48,851 nt of DNA, from assembly GCF_015762685.1 (NCBI RefSeq), contig NZ_PEHF01000101.1, positions 1 through 48,851 on the forward strand, in the 5' to 3' direction. Source of the DNA: Candidatus Symbiopectobacterium sp. 'North America' (GTDB lineage: Bacteria > Pseudomonadota > Gammaproteobacteria > Enterobacterales > Enterobacteriaceae). Both the position numbers and the translations under genes were made by a program. The notes below the pieces were generated by a model, which saw only the letters and a program-made list of their open reading frames with translations, was not told the DNA's origin and made no database searches. Of the stretch, positions 32,416-39,998 are shown one piece after another; within the stretch, counting starts at the first letter, position 1; each line of letters opens with the position of its first letter.

Positions 32416-33041
32416 TAATGATCTATTATGCTATCGCCGTCTTATTCATTGCCTTGTTCTATTCTCAACAACTTATCGTTATATACCGTAACTTAAAACA
32501 ACATGCGATTGTGCAAGCTAGAGCATTAAGTGAAGAACCCGATAAGGAAACAGTATATCCAATTTGCGCTGTAGTTATGTTTTTATGTTCAATGTTAATG
32601 TATTCGCTAACGGACAATGTGGTTTTGAGTGTTTTTATTCTGCTGCTTGCAGCGGTTGCATACGCGGATATGGCGATACGTTGGATACCCGATGTTTTAA
32701 TTTATTTGCTAATTGCCGTCTCTTTATTGGATGTTGATAAACATAATATAGTGTTGCGGGGTGTGGGATGTGTGTTTTTTATTGTGCCACCGCTAGTACT
32801 GAATCTTTATGGTTATCTGAAAACAAAAACCTTTTGGATCGCAAGCGGTGATTTTTATGTGTTTTTTGCCTTGGGTTTTTGGATACAACCGGAATACAGT
32901 GCTGCCATTATGTTGATGGCGCTATTAATCGGTGCATTGTTGATGCGATTTTGTCATAGCGTACCATTGGTAACTTGTGTATTCCCTTTTTTTATAGGCT
33001 ATAAACTATGCGAGGCATATGGTGTGTTATTGCTCTTTTAA
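32412..33041 (+). CDS. pilU: Type IV prepilin peptidase (PilU-like)
   Basis: A 209-residue polytopic protein of the A24 aspartyl peptidase family. Two catalytic Asp can be seen: YADMAIRWIPD (about 85-95) and the GD of FWIASGDFYVFFALG (about 147). It lacks the N-terminal methylase part of PilD-type enzymes, as in plasmid PilU. It should cut PilS and PilV after RG. ATGA overlap upstream; overlaps pilT by 34 bases. Confidence 0.85.
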   Translation: MIMIYYAIAVLFIALFYSQQLIVIYRNLKQHAIVQARALSEEPDKETVYPICAVVMFLCSMLMYSLTDNVVLSVFILLLAAVAYADMAIRWIPDVLIYLLIAVSLLDVDKHNIVLRGVGCVFFIVPPLVLNLYGYLKTKTFWIASGDFYVFFALGFWIQPEYSAAIMLMALLIGALLMRFCHSVPLVTCVFPFFIGYKLCEAYGVLLLF

Positions 33042-33493
33042 TATATCTGACTCCTTTTTCATCATTGGCAGAGGTGAGAGCACCGCAGCGTAATCTTCAA
33101 ATGTGTTTTATACGGGCCGGGGAACAGTACAAGATTGATTTCCGATTGCTGATCGCGATTGCTCAGGTAGAGAGCAGCATGAATCCTAATGCAATTGGCT
33201 ATAACCGTAAAAACGGAAAGGTCGTTAGTGAAGACCTCGGTATCATGCAAATAAATTCATCCTGGCTTGTTGTACTTAATGCAATGGGGATAACCCGAAA
33301 GCAATTACTTGATGATCCATGCCAAAATATTTTTGTTGGTGCCTGGATATTGGCTAAGAACATTTCTCACAATGGCGTTAATTGGGAATCTGTCGGGGCT
33401 TATAATGCAGGGTTTAAAGATGCGAATGCAGAATTTCGTATGAAATACGCGAAGAAAGTTTATGCGCGATATCTTGAGTTAATGGGGGGGTAG
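33008..33493 (+). CDS. pilT: PilT (R64 sense): pilus lytic transglycosylase
   Basis: A 161-residue exported transglycosylase. Signal peptide MRGIWCVIALLIYLTPFSSLA. Catalytic block LLIAIAQVESSMNPNAIGYN with Glu about residue 58; LGIMQINSSW; DPCQNIFVGAWILAKNI; VGAYNAGF. In R64 the same gene is called pilT. Starts within the end of pilU. Confidence 0.88.
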   Translation: MRGIWCVIALLIYLTPFSSLAEVRAPQRNLQMCFIRAGEQYKIDFRLLIAIAQVESSMNPNAIGYNRKNGKVVSEDLGIMQINSSWLVVLNAMGITRKQLLDDPCQNIFVGAWILAKNISHNGVNWESVGAYNAGFKDANAEFRMKYAKKVYARYLELMGG

Positions 33494-33503
33494 TATAAAA
33501 TAA

Positions 33504-33776
33504 ATGAGAGAGCTTCATGAAAGATACCGTCTTGCGCTGTCTAAAATGAAAGAAATGAATGAGGTAGAACGGAGTGGCCGAGTAAAGCAGTTAAGTAAAG
33601 AAGAATTGCGTAAGTTCAGAATTGATATGGCCTCACATGTTTCCGAAGTGCGTATTATCTGGTGCTGTCTGGCTCAAATGAAATCTAATATCACAGATAT
33701 AACGGAAAGCGAATTATTAACGTTTCTCTGTTTAACTCAAGATGAAAATAACGTGTTTTCCTCACTATCAAAATAA
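33504..33776 (+). CDS. Unknown small protein at the end of the pilus operon
   Basis: A 90-residue, mostly helical protein (ELHERYRLALSKMKEMNEVE; KQLSKEELRKFRIDMASHV). No signal peptide or membrane segment. It follows pilT by 10 bases and precedes a strong terminator, so it is probably the last gene of the operon. I do not recognise the family. Confidence 0.55.
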   Translation: MRELHERYRLALSKMKEMNEVERSGRVKQLSKEELRKFRIDMASHVSEVRIIWCCLAQMKSNITDITESELLTFLCLTQDENNVFSSLSK

Positions 33777-33845
33777 TCCATAGATAATCAAGGTGTTTAT
33801 ATTCATTTCAAAAATTCAACTAAGAAATTTTTTCATAATAAATAT

Positions 33846-33867
33846 GGGGACTTCGGTCCCCTTTTTT
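33846..33867 (+). terminator. Terminator of the pilus operon
   Basis: GGGGAC-TTCG-GTCCCC followed by TTTTTT: a perfect 6-bp stem with a UUCG tetraloop. A very strong intrinsic terminator. Confidence 0.93.
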
Positions 33868-34344
33868 GTGGCTGGTTTGCGGGGGTATTGTTTGTTCCTG
33901 GCATGGCCGCGTAGTCATCTGCCCGCGTTATACACATACCCACAACCCCCGTCGCGGCGTTTCCGCCGCTTGCCGCTCCCGTTCACCAGGGGGCTTGATG
34001 ACCCCCTGGCTCACTGGCTGGGGGGAATGTGGATATGTGTATAACGCTCCCCCTGTGTGCCTGCTGTCCGTTACTGGCATGGCCCCCGTAATCGTCTGCT
34101 CCGCAGCCGCTAACGCGCAGTACAGCGCCCCACCCCGCTAAAGCGGTGTGGCGTTCCCTCGCCCAGGCTCGGCGCTCACTGCGTCCCCCCGGAGGGGCCT
34201 ATATGGGGCAATGTGGCCGGAAGCCCGGATCAGCTTAGCAGGGCGGAGGGGAGTATTGGGCTGTTCTGCATGTCAGCAAGGCCCGGCAATTTGCCACTTT
34301 CGCACATAACAGATCTGAGTTTTTGCCTCTTAAAAACAAATAAC
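33868..34344 (+). repeat. GC-rich leading-region block R1
   Basis: About 480 bases with no convincing gene. Contains motifs shared with R2 and R3: CACAACCCCCGTCGCG, CGCTTGCCGCTCCCGTTC, CCAGGGGG...CCCCCTGGCTCACTGGC (a hairpin, GCCCCC..type), GGCTTAGCAGG-type segment and a 25-base identity with R2 (34272-34296 and 36803-36827). It leads directly into an operator/promoter unit and the DnaJ-like gene. Resembles the CUP repeats of IncN plasmids in position and layout. Confidence 0.7.
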
Positions 34345-34455
34345 ACATACAAATGTACGTAATAATATTGATTTTGGAGTCAATTGTATGTATGATTGGC
34401 TTTATGAAATCAATGGTGATTTCACTATAAAGGCCGTTCGGCCAGGAACAATAAA
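34345..34455 (+). promoter_or_regulatory. Leading-region promoter unit A
   Basis: Order of elements: near-palindrome CATACAAATGTACG (34346-34359), -35 TTGATT (34368-34373), 17-bp spacer, -10 TATGAT (34391-34396), hairpin GAAATCA-ATGG-TGATTTC (34406-34423), then hairpin GGCCG-TT-CGGCC (34432-34443) running into the AGGA ribosome site of the next gene. The same unit occurs at 36880 and 37422. Confidence 0.85.
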
Positions 34456-34971
34456 ATGAACGTACAAGAAGCTTTAAACGTGTTTAACCTGTCTGGTGAA
34501 TTGACTGAAAAAGATGTTGTAAAAGCTTATAAAAAGTTGGCTCTGAAATATCACCCGGATCGTAATCCGTTAGGTGCTGAGTTAATGAAAGCCGTTAATG
34601 CAGCGCGTGAAGTGCTGATGGCCAATATCGACAAAATTAACCAGTTTCAGTCCGCTGATGCCGAAGCTCACTACAACTACGGCGAGGCTCTGGAAAAGGT
34701 GCTGATGGCGCTGTCTGGATTATCCGGTATTGTTTACGAGGTGATCGGTAATTGGGTTTGGATCAGTGGTCAAACTTTCGAACACAAAGCGGCGCTCAAT
34801 GAATTGAATTGCAAGTGGGCCCCGAAAAAAAAGCAATGGTTTTACCGTCCTGAGGAGCATAAAAGCATTGGGAATCGCAAAGAGCATTCTATGGATGAGA
34901 TCCGCCAAATGTATGGCACCAATGGCACACGCCGTACCACTGGCCGTAAAGCGATAGCAGTGCAGGCTTAA
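34456..34971 (+). CDS. DnaJ-domain protein
   Basis: A 171-residue protein. The N-terminal 60 residues form a J domain: EALNVFNLSGELTEKDVVKAYKKLALKYHPDRNP with the essential HPD at about 34-36. The rest has YNYGEALEKVLMALSGL and a basic end (WAPKKKQWFYRPEEHKS; TNGTRRTTGRKA). Proteins with a J domain followed by such a WxWxxG/KWFYR region occur on several conjugative plasmids. It could recruit host DnaK to replication or entry complexes. First gene after leader unit A. Confidence 0.8.
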   Translation: MNVQEALNVFNLSGELTEKDVVKAYKKLALKYHPDRNPLGAELMKAVNAAREVLMANIDKINQFQSADAEAHYNYGEALEKVLMALSGLSGIVYEVIGNWVWISGQTFEHKAALNELNCKWAPKKKQWFYRPEEHKSIGNRKEHSMDEIRQMYGTNGTRRTTGRKAIAVQA

Positions 34972-35022
34972 GCCCCACAAAGGGGGCTGAATGGCCCCCC
35001 ATTGCGATTTCAGGAGTAAACC

Positions 35023-35583
35023 ATGACAACCTTTAACGAAACTTTTATGCCAGTATTTAAGCGCGTATGTAGCTTTTTAGGTGATGGCTGGCGCGTTGAT
35101 CAACGACGAGCTGATGAACGCTACAGGATTTTTTTGTTTACACCGACATTGGCAAATTATGGCATCACAGTTCGGCAAGAAAAGGACAGGCTGATTTTGA
35201 CCGGGGGCGCGGTACGCAGTCGGTCACATAACGATTATTCATGCTGTACCGTTGCGTTGAAACGAGAACCTCGCGGCATTGCGCAAGATATCAGAAAAAA
35301 GGTCCTCGCTTATGCACCGCAGCAAATTGCCACTGCAGCTGCAGATTTAGCCGGAATAAGCGCTCGTAATGAAGAACAGAGAATTTTGCTGCACCTGCTG
35401 GCGAGTTTACTCGAGACAAGGGATCACCAGAACTACCACGGCATACTGTGCGAAATCAATGCACACGGCATGAGAGGCGATGTATCTGAAGGTTATCGCG
35501 GTGATTATAATTTGAATCTTATCCGCCTCAGTAAAGACCAGTTGATCAAATTGGCGGGGTTTATATCGACGTTGGAACGGTAA
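35023..35583 (+). CDS. Conserved-looking protein of unknown function
   Basis: A 186-residue soluble protein. N-terminal half: FKRVCSFLGDGWRVDQRRAD ... NYGITVRQEKDRLILTGG, resembling a strand-rich domain; C-terminal half helical (ADLAGISARNEEQRILLHLLASLLET). CAGGAG precedes ATG 35023. It is followed by a hairpin GCACGGC-TAAT-GCCGTGC (35591-35608) without a T run. Function unknown; its place in the leading region suggests a role early after transfer. Confidence 0.7.
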   Translation: MTTFNETFMPVFKRVCSFLGDGWRVDQRRADERYRIFLFTPTLANYGITVRQEKDRLILTGGAVRSRSHNDYSCCTVALKREPRGIAQDIRKKVLAYAPQQIATAAADLAGISARNEEQRILLHLLASLLETRDHQNYHGILCEINAHGMRGDVSEGYRGDYNLNLIRLSKDQLIKLAGFISTLER

Positions 35584-35642
35584 CGAGGCTGCACGGCTAA
35601 TGCCGTGCATATCACTCTCCGCCCAATGTAAAAGGGCATCCT

Positions 35643-36332
35643 ATGCAGAAAGTTTTTTTTACACGATCAAAGGGCAGAGTCAGCAAAATGCTGACTGTTT
35701 ACAGCGACGGGATACGCTACCGGCTGCATTATATCACGCTTGATCGTACCAATCCGAGCGCAGAGGAATGCGCACAAGGCATCAAAGAAAAGCGCTTTGA
35801 AACGTTAAACCGTGAGTTCTATTTGAAAAAGGGCAAGGAGCTGGTCTTGTCCCGGTATCCACAGCCTGAATTAACCGAGCAATTCAAAGCTTTTTTAGAA
35901 TCTACAGAGGGAAAAACCATGATCACGGAGAAGCCTACGCCCGCACAGGTGGCCGCAGCCAGAGCTGCCGCCAAAATGACGCAGCGAGAAGCGTCGGAAC
36001 GGTTTGGCATAGGGGTTAATGCCTGGCAGAAAAAAGAGGCTGATGGCCCATCTCACCGTGATCTATCGGTAGGGGAATATAACTACCTGCTGATGCTGGC
36101 AAATGATCACCCAGAGTTTTTGGCTATCCGGCGTTTGCCTAAAGATAAAAACCCACGTCAGGACGCGGCACGGCTGGCGTATGAGCTGGCGCAATATTTA
36201 TCTTCGGGTGATTTTAAAGAAATCGTGGTGCCAAGTGCAGTCGATGCCATGATGAAGACGTTACAGGATAAAGTCAGTGAATTACGGGCGGAGTGGGAAA
36301 GCGATATTGATTATAAAAAAGGGGAATTGTAA
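35643..36332 (+). CDS. HTH protein with extra N- and C-terminal domains
   Basis: A 229-residue protein. Residues about 95-155 form an XRE-like helix-turn-helix: AARAAAKMTQREASERFGIGVNAWQKKE. The N-terminal 90 residues (ISRSKGRVSKML-type basic start, SDGIRYRLHYITLDRTNPS) and C-terminal 70 (DAARLAYELAQYLSSGD) are not recognised. Likely a DNA-binding regulator of leading-region genes. Spans 35643 to 36332 with no overlap to neighbours. Confidence 0.7.
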   Translation: MQKVFFTRSKGRVSKMLTVYSDGIRYRLHYITLDRTNPSAEECAQGIKEKRFETLNREFYLKKGKELVLSRYPQPELTEQFKAFLESTEGKTMITEKPTPAQVAAARAAAKMTQREASERFGIGVNAWQKKEADGPSHRDLSVGEYNYLLMLANDHPEFLAIRRLPKDKNPRQDAARLAYELAQYLSSGDFKEIVVPSAVDAMMKTLQDKVSELRAEWESDIDYKKGEL

Positions 36333-36417
36333 TGATAAATATAGGGGTAATAAATAATCTATCATCTGGACAATCACTGTGATGCTCGCAGTTCTTGGGT
36401 AAATCGATTCCAGTTAA

Positions 36418-36870
36418 ATCTGATGCGAACGCGGGCCACGGCCCGCGTTTTTGCTGTGGTTGTCTGGCCGGGCACGCGCCGTTGGCGCTTTGCCCCCGTT
36501 TACGCACAACCCCCCGTCGCGCCCTCCTGGGCGCTTGCCGCTCCCGTTCGCCAGGGGACTGGATGGCCCCCTGGCTCACTGGCTGGGTGGGATGTGGAAA
36601 ACGGGGACAATCCCTTTTTCTGGCGTACCGGCGCTAAGCGTTCTCGCTGCGCTCCCCCGCTAAGCCCCCGGAAATCCCGCCCAGGTCGCCGCAATGCGTC
36701 AACCTGGCCGCTCACCGGGCCAAGGCCGGTAATGTCCTATGGCGTCGTCTGAATGGTTGTATCGGCTTAGCAGGACTGGGGAGGGGTTGCGCTGATCTGA
36801 GCGTCAGCAAGGCCCGGCAATTTGCCAATTGGCGCACTTATCAGAATCACATAGTTGCCTTTTAATTAAA
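36418..36870 (+). repeat. GC-rich leading-region block R2
   Basis: Begins with a terminator hairpin, GCGGGCC-AC-GGCCCGC followed by TTTTTG (36433-36455), and runs about 430 bases with high GC. From 36421 it is nearly identical to R3 (from 38459) for over 300 bases, with a short extra segment (CCTCCTGGGCGCTTGCCGCT) absent from R3. Also a perfect-arm hairpin around CCAGGGG...CCCCTGG. Frames of 70-109 codons here are judged chance ORFs. Confidence 0.8.
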
Positions 36871-36990
36871 GAAGATATGCGTACAAATGTACGTGTTTAA
36901 TATTGACATAAACACCATATGTACGTATAATTAAATTTATGGAATCAATCGTGATTTCACTATAAAAGCCGTTCGGCTAGGAATATTAAA
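36871..36990 (+). promoter_or_regulatory. Leading-region promoter unit B
   Basis: Perfect palindrome CGTACA-AA-TGTACG (36880-36893), consensus -35 TTGACA (36903-36908), 17-bp spacer containing a second ATGTACG half-site, consensus -10 TATAAT (36926-36931), hairpin GAATCA-ATCG-TGATTT, and hairpin AGCCG-TT-CGGCT just before AGGA. Both stem ends changed together relative to unit A (G-C to A-T), which is compensatory. A fully consensus promoter needs tight repression, fitting the operators. Confidence 0.88.
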
Positions 36991-37371
36991 ATGGAAATGA
37001 TGTGCAGTGTTACCGCAATGTATATTTTCGCCGGGTATCGTGATGCGATTGCTGAGCTGGAAGAAGAAGATATGAATGCGGCAAGAATAGCGGTTGAATG
37101 GATCAGTGGTGCCGGTGAACTAGAAGTGGCCCAGCGTTTTAAGTCTGTTGAAAAAATGATAGATGGTGCAATTGATGCCATTTTATTGAACGAAGGTTCA
37201 GCCGGTATATGGGAATATGAAGTCGCGGAGCGCATTGGGCGTTATCTGGTTAAACATGCACAGAAAGAAGAAGAATTAACGGATAACGATATCGTTGAAT
37301 GTGCTATTAGAATCACGAGAATTTGGAATGAAGTTAATGGAAATTTAAATCATTTAGATATTATATTGTGA
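36991..37371 (+). CDS. Acidic unknown leading-region protein
   Basis: A 126-residue, strongly acidic, helical protein (YRDAIAELEEEDMNAARIAV; KHAQKEEELTDNDIVECAI). No signal peptide or membrane segment. Acidic residues outnumber basic ones about two to one. It follows promoter unit B directly. DNA-mimic anti-restriction proteins are acidic and sit in this position on related plasmids, but no ArdA, ArdB or KlcA motif is seen, so this is only a suggestion. Confidence 0.65.
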   Translation: MEMMCSVTAMYIFAGYRDAIAELEEEDMNAARIAVEWISGAGELEVAQRFKSVEKMIDGAIDAILLNEGSAGIWEYEVAERIGRYLVKHAQKEEELTDNDIVECAIRITRIWNEVNGNLNHLDIIL

Positions 37372-37420
37372 TTGTTCTCCTTTATTTTCATTAATGCTCA
37401 CCACTTAAGAACAAAAAAAT

Positions 37421-37530
37421 ACGTACATTTGTACGTGTTTTTATTGATTTAAATTACAAATGTATATATAATTTAGCTCATGACCTCAATTAGGTTTTTA
37501 CTATAAAGGCCGTGCGGCCAGGAGCGATAG
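37421..37530 (+). promoter_or_regulatory. Leading-region promoter unit C
   Basis: Perfect palindrome CGTACA-TT-TGTACG (37422-37435), -35 TTGATT (37444-37449), 17-bp spacer, consensus -10 TATAAT (37467-37472), a weaker hairpin ACCT-CAATT-AGGT, and hairpin GGCCG-TG-CGGCC before AGGAG. No GC-rich block precedes this copy. Confidence 0.85.
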
Positions 37531-37815
37531 ATGCATTTCACAACCTTTCTTTCCAAATGTTTCGATATTGAAGTCGAAACAGAGTTTGACTCATCAAGCG
37601 AAAGAAATCTTACTCACATTTGGCTCTATGAAAAAGGCGAAGATGTTGAGCCAATATTAATTTTGCACGAAATTTACAACTCCCCTAAAGCATGGTGCAT
37701 CGGCAATGTGTATTCAAATCTTGAGCATGGCGCTCAAATACAGGAAGTAAAGTTTCGGCAATTAGTTAAATCAGGAAACGTACATAACAAAGGAGACAAA
37801 GATAACCAACACTGA
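37531..37815 (+). CDS. Small unknown leading-region protein
   Basis: A 94-residue protein: FLSKCFDIEVETEFDSSSER, then strand-rich ILILHEIYNSPKAWCIGNVY. Follows promoter unit C, AGGAGCG ribosome site. Not recognised. Confidence 0.65.
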   Translation: MHFTTFLSKCFDIEVETEFDSSSERNLTHIWLYEKGEDVEPILILHEIYNSPKAWCIGNVYSNLEHGAQIQEVKFRQLVKSGNVHNKGDKDNQH

Positions 37816-37892
37816 AAAAGGCGAAGGCCAATCTGCGCTAACAGACTGGCCCTCTGTATCGTTAATTACCACATACGCGAGAGATAATTAAG

Positions 37893-38024
37893 ATGACCAA
37901 TGAAATTGTACAGGTAGCCAAAAAGCTTGTAAACAAGCAAGCGGTACGCATTCCGGCGATGAAAATGCATCAATGGGATGAGCTGAGATGGTGGGTTGAT
38001 TACCTGCAAGGCTATGCGCTTTAA
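37893..38024 (+). CDS. Small 43-residue frame
   Basis: ATG 37893 to TAA 38022-38024: MTNEIVQVAKKLVNKQAVRI, then PAMKMHQWDELRWWVDYLQG. It looks protein-like (amphipathic helices, Trp-rich end) and fills the gap between two larger genes, but the ribosome site is weak. Not recognised. Confidence 0.4.
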   Translation: MTNEIVQVAKKLVNKQAVRIPAMKMHQWDELRWWVDYLQGYAL

Positions 38025-38089
38025 AAGCAACGAGATCTGCCGTTTCACTTGAAGCGGCAGTGACGCGCTCATGACACGGGATTAATGCA

Positions 38090-38446
38090 ATGGATGAGTT
38101 AGAAATACTGCTAGCATGGCTGGAAGATAACGAGGAATGTGGCACGGAAATTCAATTCTCTGATGATGTTGGTTCTGCTGAGCTGCTACCAGCTGTGCGC
38201 GGCGCAGTTGAATTACTGAGAAGCGAAATAACGACTGTCCAGTTCACCGTCCCTGATGGCAAGGCGTATCGGTTCGAGCGCAATATTATCTGTGTGCGTG
38301 ATGATCATGCGGTTGAAAGTGGCCCCGGCCCGTTCGTTCTGTACTGCAAATATGATGTACAGAAATACGGAAAACCCACGGTATTAAGCCTTTGGGATCA
38401 GATTAAATACGTAACCGGAACAGGCGATTCGGGCCTTTATCGGTAA
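38090..38446 (+). CDS. Acidic unknown leading-region protein
   Basis: A 118-residue acidic protein (MDELEILLAWLEDNEECGTE; VGSAELLPAVRGAVELLRSE), with a strand-rich second half (FTVPDGKAYRFERNIICVRD). No known motif seen. Followed at once by the R3 block, whose opening hairpin would terminate its transcript. Confidence 0.65.
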   Translation: MDELEILLAWLEDNEECGTEIQFSDDVGSAELLPAVRGAVELLRSEITTVQFTVPDGKAYRFERNIICVRDDHAVESGPGPFVLYCKYDVQKYGKPTVLSLWDQIKYVTGTGDSGLYR

Positions 38447-38455
38447 TAGGTTCAT

Positions 38456-38930
38456 TCTGATGCGAACGCGGGCCACGGCCCGCGTTTTTGCTTTGGCTGT
38501 CTGGCCGGGAACGCGCCGGTGGCGCTTTGTCCCCGTTTACGCACAACCCCCCGTCGCGCCCGTTCGCCAGGGGACTGGATGGCCCCCTGGCTCACTGGCT
38601 GGGTGGGATGTGGAAAACGGGGACAATCCCTTTTTCTGGTCTACCGGCGCTAAGCGTTCTCGCTGCGCTCTCCCGCTAAGCCCCCGGAAATCACGCCCAG
38701 GTCGCCGCGCTGCGTCACCCTGGCCGCTCACCGGGGCAAGGCCGGTAATGTCCTTTAGCGTCGTCTGAAGGGCTGTATGGGCTTGGCAGGGCGGGGGGAG
38801 GGGTAACGTGCGTCCGGGGAATTGTACCGTCCTGTCGGACGGGCTGCGGCGGTTTTGCATTATGGCTCCCCTTCCCTACAACGTGCCGCCTTTCATGCGC
38901 TTTCGCGCATAAAAAATCCTACGCCGTGGT
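38456..38930 (+). repeat. GC-rich leading-region block R3
   Basis: Opens with the same terminator hairpin as R2 (GCGGGCC-AC-GGCCCGC then TTTTTG, 38470-38493) and stays close to R2 for over 300 bases. It ends with GTGCCGCCTTTCATGCGCTTTCGCGCATAAAAAA, shared with R4 at 3228-3260. It lies upstream of the second higBA. R2 and R3 are direct repeats; recombination would remove 36.9-38.5 kb. Confidence 0.8.
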
Positions 38931-38975
38931 GCGCGAAAAACATCATTATTCAATTAAATCATATCATTGTGAGTG

Positions 38976-39009
38976 TTGCACGGCATGTAACACTATGCTA
39001 TAGTGTTAC
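38976..39009 (+). promoter_or_regulatory. higBA promoter with overlapping operator
   Basis: TTGCAC (38976-38981), 17-bp spacer and TATAGT (38999-39004). A perfect inverted repeat GTAACACTAT-GCT-ATAGTGTTAC (38987-39009) covers the -10 element; a further half-site GGTGTAAC follows at 39014. The expected operator for HigA autoregulation. Confidence 0.85.
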
Positions 39010-39035
39010 TCATGGTGTAACGGTTGCGGGGAAAA

Positions 39036-39314
39036 ATGATCAAGTCATTTAAGCACAAAGGGCTGAAACAGCTTTTTGAAAAAGGAATTATTTCAGGCAT
39101 TCCGGCACAGGATGCGGTGAGAATCAACGACCGTTTACAAGCTATCGATACGGCCACCGCGATTGAAGATTTAAACATCCATACCTATAAATTACACCCC
39201 TTGAAAGGGGATCGTGATGGCGTATGGTCAATCACTGTCAGGGCTAACTGGCGCATCACGTTTGAATTTAACAACGGTGATGCTTACATTCTGAATTTAG
39301 AGGATTATCACTAA
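39036..39314 (+). CDS. higB: HigB-type toxin (module 2)
   Basis: 92 residues from ATG 39036 (GGGGA upstream; TTG 39024 is a poorer start). MIKSFKHKGLKQLFEKG is the classical HigB N-terminus, followed by LHPLKGDRDGVWSITVRANWRITFEF and YILNLEDYH. A close match to the well-studied ribosome-dependent HigB toxins. Its last base is shared with the higA start. Confidence 0.92.
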   Translation: MIKSFKHKGLKQLFEKGIISGIPAQDAVRINDRLQAIDTATAIEDLNIHTYKLHPLKGDRDGVWSITVRANWRITFEFNNGDAYILNLEDYH

Positions 39315-39622
39315 TGAAACAGGCTATTGTGTCTCATCCGGGCGTTATGGTGTCCCGTATGTTGGAGGATTTAGGCGTGGGTGTTCGCCAGTTTGCCAAG
39401 AATATTGGCACGACCCCGGCGACGGTATCGCGTTTTCTGGCAGGGAAAACGGCGTTAACTCCCGTTTTAGCGATCCGCATTTCCGCTGCATTGGGAAGTA
39501 ATCCGGCATTTTGGATGCGGTTACAAAACACCTATGATTTGCGACAATTGGAAAATGAAATTGATACATCGGGCATCGTTTTATACGGTGAGGACAATGA
39601 GACGCCAGAAAAACGCCTCTAA
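39314..39622 (+). CDS. higA: HigA-type antitoxin (module 2)
   Basis: 102 residues: HPGVMVSRMLEDLGVGVRQF, HTH with NIGTTPATVSRFLAGKTALT (about 34-53), then PVLAIRISAALGSNPAFWMRLQNTYDL. Standard HigA. It is distinct in sequence from the HigA at 6965, so the two modules are separate acquisitions and not a recent duplication. Confidence 0.92.
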   Translation: MKQAIVSHPGVMVSRMLEDLGVGVRQFAKNIGTTPATVSRFLAGKTALTPVLAIRISAALGSNPAFWMRLQNTYDLRQLENEIDTSGIVLYGEDNETPEKRL

Positions 39623-39682
39623 CGTGCCGCCGAAACGCCGTACAGCGCCAGCGCCGCAAATGCCGCCAGTGACAGAGCAAAG

Positions 39683-39706
39683 AACCCGCGTAATGCGGGT
39701 TTTTTG
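39683..39706 (+). terminator. Terminator after higBA
   Basis: ACCCGC-GTAAT-GCGGGT followed by TTTTTT. Confidence 0.9.
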
Positions 39707-39998
39707 CGTTTTGGCCTTATCACCATTTTTTGTCAAATTTTTTCACGTCTATTTTTTTCGACTGAAAAATACTAAGCAATTATTTTACAACAAAATAAAT
39801 GGTTGCCTGATACGCCCTGCAGGACGTTGGCCAGCTGCGCCGGTGCGCGACCGTCGCACAACATTACTCAAAGAAATTGAAGAGAAGATAAAGCGATATA
39901 ATGATTGTCAGATAGGCGCATTGCGCCTATAATGGTTTTCACGGTGGCGCTAGAAGGTCACTCGTTCCGAGAAGGCCATGCTGCCGGTAAGGAAACGA
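39707..39998 (+). promoter_or_regulatory. Promoter with palindrome in the spacer
   Basis: TTGTCA (39905-39910), 17-bp spacer and consensus TATAAT (39928-39933). The spacer holds a perfect palindrome ATAGGCGC-ATT-GCGCCTAT (39912-39930), surely an operator or an RNA-start structure. The rest of the stretch (39707-39900) is AT-rich and shows no gene. It drives the gene at 39999. Confidence 0.8.

Noticed and set aside
36395..36752. Reading frames of 70-109 codons in block R2, matched by similar frames in R3 (38460-38768)
   Set aside because: They begin in a terminator hairpin, have high-GC chance composition and no ribosome site. Similarity between R2 and R3 frames follows from DNA repeat identity.
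39534..39932. 132-codon frame overlapping higA and the following terminator
   Set aside because: Out of frame with higA, runs through a terminator and promoter palindrome, and has no start signal.
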